This document shows, one piece after another, positions 20,487 to 28,905 of a stretch of 64,000 nucleotides of DNA (the stretch's first letter is position 1; every line of letters begins with the position of its first letter). The position numbers and the translations under genes are program-made. The notes below the pieces were generated by a model. The model made no database searches and was not told where the DNA came from. It was given only the letters and a program-made list of their open reading frames with translations. The DNA is taken from the NCBI RefSeq assembly GCF_900465345.1, contig NZ_UEGO01000001.1, positions 17,439 to 81,438 of the forward strand, given 5' to 3'. Source of the stretch: Asaia bogorensis (lineage in GTDB: Bacteria > Pseudomonadota > Alphaproteobacteria > Acetobacterales > Acetobacteraceae).

Positions 20487-21628
20487 GCGCCTGGCTCCAG
20501 ACGCAGACTGTCCGCCACGGCACGGGCCAGCCGGGTATAGGCCTGCGCGGCCTCGCTGTCGGGCGAGGACAGAATGATCGGCGTACCGGCATCGGCGCTC
20601 ATGCGAATATCGGCCAGCAGCGGAATTTCGCCAAGGAACGGTACATTGGCCTTTTCGGCTTCGGCCCGCGCGCCCCCATGACCGAACAGCTCGGTGCGAT
20701 GGTTACAGTTAGGGCAGCAGAAATAGGACATGTTCTCGACCACACCGAGCAGAGGCACATTCATGCGCTCGAACATGGTCAGCCCACGGCGGGCATCCAG
20801 CAGGGCAATGTCCTGCGGGGTGGAAACGATCACGGCACCGCGCAGGCTGAGCTTCTGGGCGATGGTCAGCTGGGCGTCACCTGTACCCGGCGGCATGTCG
20901 ATCACAAGCACATCGAGGGCGGGCCACGCCACGTCGCCCAGAAACTGGCCGATGGCCCCCATGACCATCGGGCCGCGCCAGATCATGGCCTGCTGTTCAT
21001 CCACCAGAAACCCGATGGACATGGCGTGCATGCCCCAGGCTTCGACGGGAATGATCTTGCCATTTTCAAGCGCAGGCTTGGCGGAGTGGCCGAGCATGCG
21101 TGGCAGGGAGGGGCCATAGATATCGGCATCCAGCATGCCGGTACGCAGCCCGAGCTTGGCCAGACCGGCCGCGAGGTTGACCGCGGTGGTCGACTTACCC
21201 ACGCCGCCCTTGCCGGAGGCAACGGCGATGATGGCGCGCACCTGGGGCAGGGCCTTGCCATCGGGGCGCATGGGCTGAGGATGGCCGGGGCTGTTGGCGG
21301 GCTGCTCGAGCTGGAAGGGGCGGTGCCCCTGAGGCTGGGGCGCAGCCTTGCCCGGTGCACGATGGGCCGTCAGGATGATCGTTGCGCGCGAGATACCGGG
21401 GAGACGCGCAAGAGCAGCTTCAGCACGGGGACGCAGGGGTTCGATACGCGCCGCATCCTCGCGCGACGTGGCGAGAGAGACATGGGCGTGTCCATCACGC
21501 ACCGCCACACCTTCAAGCGAGGCAAAGCTCAGGACATTGGATGTGCCGGCTTCATCCTGAACCAGGCGCAGGGTCTCGAGAATCCTGCGCTGGTCTTCCT
21601 CGTTGGCGGGTTTTTCAAAATCGGTCAT
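20483..21628 (-). CDS. mrp: Mrp/ApbC-type iron-sulfur cluster carrier ATPase
   Basis: The 381-residue protein has an N-terminal MIP18/DUF59-like domain (residues 1-100: ILETLRLVQDEAGTSNVLSF). A linker rich in Pro, Gln and His leads to a ParA-like ATPase with VASGKGGVGKSTTAVNLAAG, LDADIYGPSLPRML and VLVIDMPPGTGDAQLTI. CPNC in MSYFCCPNCNHRTELFG supplies the CXXC that binds the transferred Fe-S cluster. It acts in the cytoplasm in cluster delivery. A small lipoprotein gene is translationally coupled to its end. Confidence 0.95.
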   Translation of the reverse strand: MTDFEKPANEEDQRRILETLRLVQDEAGTSNVLSFASLEGVAVRDGHAHVSLATSREDAARIEPLRPRAEAALARLPGISRATIILTAHRAPGKAAPQPQGHRPFQLEQPANSPGHPQPMRPDGKALPQVRAIIAVASGKGGVGKSTTAVNLAAGLAKLGLRTGMLDADIYGPSLPRMLGHSAKPALENGKIIPVEAWGMHAMSIGFLVDEQQAMIWRGPMVMGAIGQFLGDVAWPALDVLVIDMPPGTGDAQLTIAQKLSLRGAVIVSTPQDIALLDARRGLTMFERMNVPLLGVVENMSYFCCPNCNHRTELFGHGGARAEAEKANVPFLGEIPLLADIRMSADAGTPIILSSPDSEAAQAYTRLARAVADSLRLEPGA

Positions 21629-21779
21629 GGTTGTCCTCTGGCGACGGGGCGCTTCTGGCGACGGGGCCGGGCCTTATCCCTTTCGTTTAACATGGCGGGA
21701 AGTGGATCGCGCAACCATCTGCGCGTATGAGCAGGTCAATACCGGGGCAGATGCACCCGGGTCGTCCGGGCAGGAGAGC

Positions 21780-22988
21780 ATGACAGGCATGAGCGAGGCC
21801 ACAACCGACGCCACCCCTAAACGCAAGAAGCGCGACCATCGCATTGATGCCCTGCGCGGCATCGCGCTGCTGATGATGCTGGCCGATCATGCGCCACAGG
21901 ATGTGCTCAACCGCTTCACATTGCGCAATTTCGGCTTCGCTGACGCCGCCGAGATCTTTGTGCTGCTGGCGGGCTATGCCTCGTGGCTGGCCTATGGCCG
22001 CCTGATCCTGCGCGGGCCGCCAACGGGTGGATGGGTCATGGGTATCGAGCGCATCGTGCGCCGATGCTGGCGCCTGTATCTGTTCCAGATGGTCATGTTG
22101 CTGGTGTCGGTTTTCACCATACGCCAGTGGCGGCATTATTACCCCGTGCCCGTGGATTTTCTGGAGCCCGAACTGGCCCATGGCCATGAATGGATCTGGA
22201 GCGTCCTCAGCCTTCAGGCCCTGCCGAACAATCTGAACATCCTGCCGCTCTATATCGTGCTGCTTCTGGCCTTTCCGCTGCTGGTCTTTCTGTGGAAGAT
22301 CTCGCCATGGCTACTGGGCGGGGTCAGTCTTGCGCTCTGGGGGCTGATCAACAGTGACCCCACGCTCAACCTGCCCAACTGGCTCGACCCCGATGGCTGG
22401 TATTTCAACCCGCTGGCCTGGCAGTTCATTTTCACCCTTGGCATGCTGGCCGCCATCATGGCGGGCAAGCGCGAGGGCAATCTACCGGCCCCCCTCTGGG
22501 CCAAATGCCTTGCCGGAGCCTATCTGCTGTTCGGCGCGCTTGAGTGCTTTCCCTATGAAAGCTGGAACCTGCCTAGCCTGAGGCCGCTTGCCGTCGTGCC
22601 GCAGGCCGACAAGTCCGATCTGGCCATCTGGCGCTGGACCGACGCTCTGGCCATCCTGCTGCTTGTCCAGTCCTCCGTAACGGCCACGCGCCTTTCGGAA
22701 ACACGTATCGGGCAGGGTCTCGCGCTGCTGGGGCGTCATTCGCTTGAGGTATTCAGCTTCGGCACCATTCTCGACCTGTTTGCCCGACTGGTGATGAACA
22801 GTTTTGGCGATGGCTGGGTCATCCAGATTCTGGTCAATGTGCTTGGCTTCCTCGGGGTCTATGGATTGTCGGTCTGGCTTGATCGCCATCGCCGTCAGGC
22901 CGCTCTGATGGCGGGCGAAACACGCAAGGAAGCCCGGGCGGAAGAGAAGAAAGATCGCAGCGCGGAGATAGGTGACGCAAACCCCTGA
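21780..22988 (+). CDS. opgC: OpgC-type membrane protein (periplasmic glucan succinyltransferase family)
   Basis: The protein has about 402 residues and around ten membrane helices. The opening RIDALRGIALLMMLADHAP is the acyltransferase-3/OpgC signature, and the FADAAEIFVLLAGYASWLAYG segment is typical of OpgC. OpgC proteins add succinyl groups to osmoregulated periplasmic glucans. The start at 21780 follows AGGAG closely; an ATG at 21789 has better spacing. The hydrophilic Lys/Glu-rich tail after residue 380 is cytoplasmic. opgG/D- and opgH-type genes follow 5-7 kb downstream on the same strand. Confidence 0.85.
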   Translation: MTGMSEATTDATPKRKKRDHRIDALRGIALLMMLADHAPQDVLNRFTLRNFGFADAAEIFVLLAGYASWLAYGRLILRGPPTGGWVMGIERIVRRCWRLYLFQMVMLLVSVFTIRQWRHYYPVPVDFLEPELAHGHEWIWSVLSLQALPNNLNILPLYIVLLLAFPLLVFLWKISPWLLGGVSLALWGLINSDPTLNLPNWLDPDGWYFNPLAWQFIFTLGMLAAIMAGKREGNLPAPLWAKCLAGAYLLFGALECFPYESWNLPSLRPLAVVPQADKSDLAIWRWTDALAILLLVQSSVTATRLSETRIGQGLALLGRHSLEVFSFGTILDLFARLVMNSFGDGWVIQILVNVLGFLGVYGLSVWLDRHRRQAALMAGETRKEARAEEKKDRSAEIGDANP

Positions 22989-23007
22989 TTTGCGTTAGCC
23001 TAGCGCC

Positions 23008-24546
23008 ATGAAACATCGCCTCGTTCTTGCCGCCCTGATGGGCGGCTGGGTTTCCGCCGCCTCCTCCGCCTTTGCCGACCCCGCGCCGGCACCGGCCGCA
23101 CCCGCAGCAACTGCGCCGGCGGCTCTTGCACGCAGCGTTCATGCGGCGCCGGACTCCCTGGCCGATCTGGCAGCCAGTCTGCTGCCTGCGGTGGTAAACA
23201 TCTCGATTTCAGCCACGCTGAAGCCGGGTGAGGATGATGACGACGATGACGGCCCGGACGCCAGCCCCGATGACGGACCGCAGGTGCCGCAATTTCCCCC
23301 CGGCTCGCCGATGGAGAAATTCTTTCACGATTACATGAATCGCTCCCCCTCGCCTTCCGATCCGCCACGCAAGATGCAGGCGCTGGGCTCGGGCTTCATC
23401 ATCTCGCCCGACGGATTCATCGTCACGAACAACCATGTCATCAAGGATGCGGACAAGGTTTCCGTCACCCTTCAGGATGGCACGGTGCTTCCTGCAAAGA
23501 TCGTGGGGCGCGACAGCCGGACCGATCTGGCCGTGATCAAGATCGAGAGCAAGACGCCCTTCCCGACCGTGCCCTTTGGCGATAGCGACAAGGCCCGCGT
23601 CGGCGACCGCGTTCTGGCCATCGGCAATCCGTTCGGCCTGTCCGGCACGGTCACCAGCGGCATCGTTTCATCGCGTGGGCGCGATATCAATCACGGGCTG
23701 TATGACGACTATATTCAGACCGATGCCTCCATCAACCGGGGCAATTCCGGCGGTCCGCTTTTCAATCTCGATGGGCAGGTGATCGGCATCAACACGGCCA
23801 TCTACAGCTCCAGTGGCGGCTCCATCGGTATCGGCTTTGCCATTCCGGCCAATGATGCCCGTGGTGTGATCGACCAGCTGCGCCGTGATGGCCATGTGTC
23901 GCGCGGCTGGATTGGCGTACGCGTGCAGAACGTGACACATGAAATTGCCGACAGCATCGGCCTCAAGCCCGAAAAGGGCGCGATGATTGCCGGTATCGAC
24001 CCCAAGGGCCCGGCTTCTGCGGCAAAGCTGCAGACAGGCGATGTGATTACCGCGCTCAATGGCAAACCCATTGATGGCCACGCCCTGCCACGCCTCGTGG
24101 CCGAAATTGCGCCCGGCACCAAGACGGTGTTCGGCATCTGGCGCAAGGGCAAGACAATGGATGTCACCCTGGTGGTCAAACCCTCACCCGAGGCGCCGGA
24201 CATGCCGCCAAGCGATGCCAAGTTGAAAGGCCCGACCAAGCTCGCCCTGGCTGATCTGGGCGTCACCTTCTCTGCCATCGATGATGAGACACGCAGCAAA
24301 TACAGCCTGTCGGATTCGCAGCGAGGCGTGGTGGTGACCGATGTGACACGCGATGGTGCTGCCGATACGCGTGGCCTTCAGCCGGGCGACGTGGTGACGG
24401 AAGTGCAGCAGGTGGCCGTGAATTCACCGGACGCCCTGTCAAAGGAACTGGCACGCGCACGCCAGCAGAAGAAACATACCGTGCTCCTGCTCGTTCAGGG
24501 TCAGGACGGGCTGCGCTGGGTGCCGCTGCCGCTATCCGGAGACTGA
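23008..24546 (+). CDS. Periplasmic DegP/DegQ-type serine protease
   Basis: The 512-residue protein starts with a signal peptide (LAALMGGWVSAASSAFADPA). An Ala/Pro-rich stretch and an acidic loop (EDDDDDDGPDASPDDG, about residues 75-90) follow. The HtrA triad is His143 in TNNHVIKDAD, Asp173 in RTDLAVIKI and Ser247 in NRGNSGGPLF, with spacing like E. coli DegP. Two PDZ domains complete the protein (about residues 300-390 and 415-505). It acts as a protease/chaperone in envelope quality control. The FUSC gene starts 3 nt after its stop, so the two are probably cotranscribed. Confidence 0.94.
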   Translation: MKHRLVLAALMGGWVSAASSAFADPAPAPAAPAATAPAALARSVHAAPDSLADLAASLLPAVVNISISATLKPGEDDDDDDGPDASPDDGPQVPQFPPGSPMEKFFHDYMNRSPSPSDPPRKMQALGSGFIISPDGFIVTNNHVIKDADKVSVTLQDGTVLPAKIVGRDSRTDLAVIKIESKTPFPTVPFGDSDKARVGDRVLAIGNPFGLSGTVTSGIVSSRGRDINHGLYDDYIQTDASINRGNSGGPLFNLDGQVIGINTAIYSSSGGSIGIGFAIPANDARGVIDQLRRDGHVSRGWIGVRVQNVTHEIADSIGLKPEKGAMIAGIDPKGPASAAKLQTGDVITALNGKPIDGHALPRLVAEIAPGTKTVFGIWRKGKTMDVTLVVKPSPEAPDMPPSDAKLKGPTKLALADLGVTFSAIDDETRSKYSLSDSQRGVVVTDVTRDGAADTRGLQPGDVVTEVQQVAVNSPDALSKELARARQQKKHTVLLLVQGQDGLRWVPLPLSGD

Positions 24547-24549
24547 TCT

Positions 24550-25605
24550 ATGCCCTTTGCCTCACTGCTCCGGGCGCGCGAGGATGGTGAGGCCCCGTGG
24601 CGGCAGATGGTCAGAACCCTCGTTGCGGTGGCCCTGTGCTGGATCATCGGTGAAGCCACCGGGCTGGACGAGACGATCTGGGCCCTGATCACGGCGCTGA
24701 TCGTCACCCAGTCGAGCATAGACCAGACATTTTCCACGGCGCGCGACCAGATTATCGGCACGCTGGTCGGTGCTGTTGTTGGCACACTGGCTATCACCGC
24801 GCGGCTTATTCTGGGTTTCTACTGGCCAATCTTCTGCGTCGCCCTGCTACCGCTGGCCTATATGGCGGCCGTTCGCCCCTCGCTGCGCTTTGCCGGGGTG
24901 ACGCTGATGATTGTCTATCTTCTGCCCTCGCATGGCGCGAACCCGTACTGGCCGCTGACCGAGCGACTGACTGCCATTTTCCTTGGTGTGATCGTCGCGC
25001 TGGTTGTGAGTTTCGTGGTGCTTCATGCCAGTGCGCGGCGGCGCGGTTTCCTCACCGCAGGGCGCATGTTCCGCGAGATGGACGAACTGCTTCAGGCGGC
25101 CCTGCGACGGCAGGAAATGTGGAGCGAACTCGAAGCCCGCAACGATCATTGCGCCCGCAACCTGCTGGTGATTAATGAATGTGTGGCAGAGGCCTATCGC
25201 GAAAACTGGGGGCTGCTCGAAAAACGCCACCCGATCCTGACCGTGCTGCCCGCCCTGATGCGCCGTATGCTCAGTGATACCATGCTGGTGGCCCGTGCCA
25301 TCAATGCGGGCAAGGACAGGGGCGGTTTTTCTGGCGTGGCCGGGCTGCATACCGGTCTGAGCCATGCCTATCGCTCTCTCGCCCGGCGCTGCGAAATCCA
25401 TGCTGCGGGCAAGGCCCATGAGAAACCCTATCGTCCGGGACGGGAAGACGTCTTGAGTGCGCTGCCGACACTGGGGCAGGATGCGCTGCCTGAAATGCAT
25501 TTCGTCATCGCCCTGCTGCGTCAGGATCTGCGTCGCGCCACAGACGTGCTGATGAGCACGCCCGAAAGCCGGGCGAAAGACCTGAGAGACATGATCGGAA
25601 AGTAA
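24550..25605 (+). CDS. FUSC-family (aromatic acid exporter-like) membrane protein
   Basis: The 351-residue protein has six membrane helices in residues 20-155 (MVRTLVAVALCWIIGEATGL; IWALITALIVTQSSIDQT; IIGTLVGAVVGTLAITARL; FAGVTLMIVYLL; AIFLGVIVALVVSFVVLH). A helical cytoplasmic domain of about 190 residues follows. The N-terminal fold and the VTQSSIDQTFSTARDQIIGTL segment match the FUSC/AaeB-like superfamily; some members export aromatic acids. It has half the size of AaeB, so it may act as a dimer. It follows the DegP-like gene after 3 nt. The substrate is unknown. Confidence 0.78.
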   Translation: MPFASLLRAREDGEAPWRQMVRTLVAVALCWIIGEATGLDETIWALITALIVTQSSIDQTFSTARDQIIGTLVGAVVGTLAITARLILGFYWPIFCVALLPLAYMAAVRPSLRFAGVTLMIVYLLPSHGANPYWPLTERLTAIFLGVIVALVVSFVVLHASARRRGFLTAGRMFREMDELLQAALRRQEMWSELEARNDHCARNLLVINECVAEAYRENWGLLEKRHPILTVLPALMRRMLSDTMLVARAINAGKDRGGFSGVAGLHTGLSHAYRSLARRCEIHAAGKAHEKPYRPGREDVLSALPTLGQDALPEMHFVIALLRQDLRRATDVLMSTPESRAKDLRDMIGK

Positions 25606-25782
25606 GCCCAACGCATGGCGTATCTGCGCAAATCGCGTTGAACTTGTGCCCCCCCTGTTACGTTTCCTGATGTAATTTGGGCCGGATCATGCCGGGCGTT
25701 TTTTGACGTGTGTGACTGGATCTGGTCTTTTCATGTCGTTCAGAAATGGCACTCCTGAAGCAACAAAAAGGGATTTAAGCTT

Positions 25783-27246
25783 ATGATCACCCGCGAGACC
25801 CTGAAGCACCTGCCGGCAGGCGTGGCCGCTCCGTCTTACGATCTCAAGGACATCAAGCCCGGAATCCTGCATTTTGGCGTCGGCAATTTCTTTCGTGCCC
25901 ATGAGGCCTATTATGTCGACAAGGCCCTCGCGCTGCCCGGCCAGCAGGGCTGGGGCATTATCGGTGTCGGCCTGACCTCGGGCGACCGTTCCAAGAAGAA
26001 GGCCGAGGATTTCAAGCAGCAGGACTGCCTGTTCTCCCTGACCGAAACGGCCCCCTCGGGCGAGAGTAAGCGCACCGTTATTGGCGCCCTGCGCGACTAT
26101 CTCCTCGCCCCCGAAAAGCAGGAAGCCGTTCTGGAATATCTCGCCGATCCGGCCATCAAGATCGTGTCGATGACGATCACCGAGGGTGGCTACAACATCG
26201 ACGAGCATTCGGGTGAATTCGCGCTCGACAACGAGGCCGTCCAGCGCGATCTGTCCAACCCCGAAACGCCGTCCACGATCTTTGGTTATGTGGTCGAGGG
26301 CCTGCGCCGCCGTCGCGATGCGGGCAATCGCGCCTTCACCATCATGTCCTGCGATAACCTGCGTCATAACGGCAACGTGGCGCGCAAGGCATTCCTTGGT
26401 TATGCCCGCGCCCGTGACCCGGAGCTGGCAAGCTGGATCGAGGCAAATGCCACCTTCCCCAACGCCATGGTTGATCGCATCACACCGACCGTCTCGGCGG
26501 ACATCGCTGCCCGCCTGAACAAGGAGAGCGGCCTGGATGATCTTCTGCCGCTCGTGGCGGAAGACTTCACCCAGTGGGTGATCGAGGATGAATTTGCCGA
26601 TGGACGTCCCGCCCTTGAAAAGGTCGGCGTGCAGATGGTCGATGACGTGACCGATTATGAGTTCATGAAGATCCGCATGCTCAACGCATCGCACATCTTC
26701 CTGGCCTTCTCCGGCCTGCTCCTCGGGTACGATCATATCGACGAGTCGATCAATGACCCCGATCTGCGCAAGCTGGTCGAGAGCTATCTCGACACAGATG
26801 TCATCCCGACCCTGAAGGCCGCGCCGGGTGAAGACCTTGAGAAGTACAAGGAATCGGTCATCTCGCGCTTCTCCAACCCGGCCATGGCAGACCAGAACCT
26901 GCGTATCGGCAGCGATGGGGCATCGAAGGTGCAGGTGTTCTGGACCGCCACCATCCAGAACCTCCTGAAAGACAAGCGCGATCTAGACCGCGTTGCCTAT
27001 GGTCTGGCTGCCTATCTTGAAATGCTTCGCGGCAAGAACGAGAAGGGCGGCACATTCGAGCCGATCGAACCGACCTTCACCGATGACACTTGGAAAATCG
27101 CCAGGAGCGACGATTACGAAGCCGGGTTTGCCCTCCCGGCCTTTGATGGCTGGCGCAAGCTTGATCATGCCGCACTTGACGAAAAAGTGACCGAACTACG
27201 CAAGGTTATTAGAGAAAAAGGCGTAAAGGCCGCTCTCTCTATCTGA
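25783..27246 (+). CDS. Polyol/ketose oxidoreductase of the mannitol dehydrogenase family (L-sorbose reductase-like)
   Basis: The 487-residue protein interconverts a ketose and a polyol (fructose/mannitol or sorbose/sorbitol) in the cytoplasm. The coenzyme motif is GVGNFFRAHEAYYVD near residue 32. The catalytic pattern K-x4-N-x2-H of the family is present as KIRMLNASH (Lys296, Asn301, His304). From memory the sequence is closest to NADPH-dependent L-sorbose reductase of Gluconobacter, including the ends MITRETLK and REKGVKAA. Cofactor and substrate preference need an assay. A long untranslated gap (25606-25782) precedes it. Confidence 0.88.
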   Translation: MITRETLKHLPAGVAAPSYDLKDIKPGILHFGVGNFFRAHEAYYVDKALALPGQQGWGIIGVGLTSGDRSKKKAEDFKQQDCLFSLTETAPSGESKRTVIGALRDYLLAPEKQEAVLEYLADPAIKIVSMTITEGGYNIDEHSGEFALDNEAVQRDLSNPETPSTIFGYVVEGLRRRRDAGNRAFTIMSCDNLRHNGNVARKAFLGYARARDPELASWIEANATFPNAMVDRITPTVSADIAARLNKESGLDDLLPLVAEDFTQWVIEDEFADGRPALEKVGVQMVDDVTDYEFMKIRMLNASHIFLAFSGLLLGYDHIDESINDPDLRKLVESYLDTDVIPTLKAAPGEDLEKYKESVISRFSNPAMADQNLRIGSDGASKVQVFWTATIQNLLKDKRDLDRVAYGLAAYLEMLRGKNEKGGTFEPIEPTFTDDTWKIARSDDYEAGFALPAFDGWRKLDHAALDEKVTELRKVIREKGVKAALSI

Positions 27247-27381
27247 AAAGGATGCGCGAAAGCCGCACTCATGACAGATTTCTAAGGCAGGCGAGTTTTC
27301 CTGTGTCCCAAAGTAACTTATGGGCGTTAGGAAAATCAGACATCACCCGGCATTTAGCCGGGTCTGCCGGAGATAGTCATA

Positions 27382-28905
27382 GTGCTGCGTCGCGATCTTG
27401 TTAAAATCGGTGCTGGCCTCTCGATACTGGGGGCCAGCAAAATTGCCCGGGCAGCGCCTGCTGCTGCCCCGAAGCCAACCCCGTTCGACAACAACACGGT
27501 ACGGCAGATCGCGCAGAACCTGTCGAAATCCGCCTACAAGGCGCCGCAGCAGACTCTCCCCAGCGCTATCGACAATCTGAACTTCGATCAGTTCCGCGGC
27601 ATCACGTACAAGGAAGAGCGTGCGCTCTGGCACGGCCAGAACCTCGCCTTTGACGTCGAGTTTTTCCCGCGTGGCTTCCTGTATCGCCCGCGTATCAACA
27701 TGAACGAGGTTGTGGACGGACAGTCGAGCCCGATCGTCTACGACCCTGACATGTTCAGCTATCCCGACCCGATGCTGCGCGTGACCGATGATCTCGGCTT
27801 TTCCGGCCTGCGTCTGCGCAATGCCATCAACACCCCCAATGTGATGGAAGAATGTGCCGTGTTTCTCGGCGCATCCTACTTCCGCGCTGTGGCGAAGGGG
27901 CAGAATTACGGCCTGTCCGCCCGCGGTTTCGCTAATGGCACAGGCGACCCGAAGGGCGAGGAATTCGCCCTCTTCCGTGAATTCTGGCTCGAAAAGCCCA
28001 AGCCCGGCGTCGACTCGGTCGTTATTCATGCCCTGATGGACAGCCCTTCGGTCGTTGGTGCTTTCCGCTTCACCATTCGTCCGGGCGCCACAACGGTCTT
28101 TGATGTGCAGTCGAGCTTCTATCCGCGCACCGATATCACCGAAGGCGGCGTGGCAGCCCTGACCGGCATGTTCTATTTCGATGCCAATAACCGCAATCAT
28201 GTCGATGACTGGCGCCCCGGCGCCCATGACAGTGAAGCGCTCCAGATGTGGACCGGCACGGGTGGGCAGCTCTATCGCCCGCTGAACAATCCCGTCGATC
28301 TCCAGTTCTCGGCCTTCCAGGATGCAAGCCCGCACGGCTTTGGCCTTATGCAGCGCCGCCGCGCGTTCCATGATTTCGAAGATCTCGCGCTGAACTACGA
28401 AAAGCGCCCCTCGCTCTGGATCGAACCCATCGGTGACTGGGGCGAAGGGGCTGTCGATCTGGTCGAGATTCCGACACCCAACGAGGTGAACGACAATATC
28501 GTGTCGTTCTGGCGCCCCAAGCAGCCCATGCAGGCCGGGCACGAATACGGCTACACCTATCGCATGTACTGGGGCTGGGACACGCCCTGGCCAACCGATC
28601 TGGCCCGCATTGGCGCAACACGCGTCGGCGCCGTGACCGATCATGCCGATGGCCGCATGTTCGTGATCGATTTCACCGGCAAGCCGTTCGAGAACCTGCC
28701 CGCCAATGCAGCCTTCCACCTCGTACCGCAGGCCTCGACCGGGACCATCAAGAACGTGGTGGTTGAGCCCAATCCGAACATCAAGGGATGGCGTACGACG
28801 TTCGAATTCTATCCGGGCAGCGCCAAGCTGGCCGAACTGACGTGCCAGCTTGCCAATGAGCAGGGGCCGATTTCCGAAAAATGGATGTATCGTTGGACGC
28901 CGTGA
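27382..28905 (+). CDS. Periplasmic glucan biosynthesis protein, OpgG/OpgD family, with Tat-type signal
   Basis: The 507-residue protein shapes the beta-glucan backbone in the periplasm. The fold signatures of the OpgG/OpgD family are present: FDQFRGITYKEERALWHGQN, FLGASYFRAVAKGQNYGLSARG and YRMYWGWDTPWP. The N-terminus (GTG start) reads LRRDLVKIGAGLSILGASKIARA, which has twin arginines and resembles the Tat signal of OpgD more than the Sec signal of OpgG. It overlaps opgH. I give no symbol because the G/D distinction is not safe from sequence alone. Confidence 0.88.
   Translation: MLRRDLVKIGAGLSILGASKIARAAPAAAPKPTPFDNNTVRQIAQNLSKSAYKAPQQTLPSAIDNLNFDQFRGITYKEERALWHGQNLAFDVEFFPRGFLYRPRINMNEVVDGQSSPIVYDPDMFSYPDPMLRVTDDLGFSGLRLRNAINTPNVMEECAVFLGASYFRAVAKGQNYGLSARGFANGTGDPKGEEFALFREFWLEKPKPGVDSVVIHALMDSPSVVGAFRFTIRPGATTVFDVQSSFYPRTDITEGGVAALTGMFYFDANNRNHVDDWRPGAHDSEALQMWTGTGGQLYRPLNNPVDLQFSAFQDASPHGFGLMQRRRAFHDFEDLALNYEKRPSLWIEPIGDWGEGAVDLVEIPTPNEVNDNIVSFWRPKQPMQAGHEYGYTYRMYWGWDTPWPTDLARIGATRVGAVTDHADGRMFVIDFTGKPFENLPANAAFHLVPQASTGTIKNVVVEPNPNIKGWRTTFEFYPGSAKLAELTCQLANEQGPISEKWMYRWTP

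Noticed and set aside
20291-21730. A 479-codon open frame on the plus strand
   Set aside because: It is the antisense shadow of mrp, and its translation is His/Gly/Gln-rich without any family pattern.
27343-28719. A 458-codon open frame on the minus strand
   Set aside because: It is antisense to the OpgG/D-type gene, which has strong family signatures; the high GC content creates long shadow frames.
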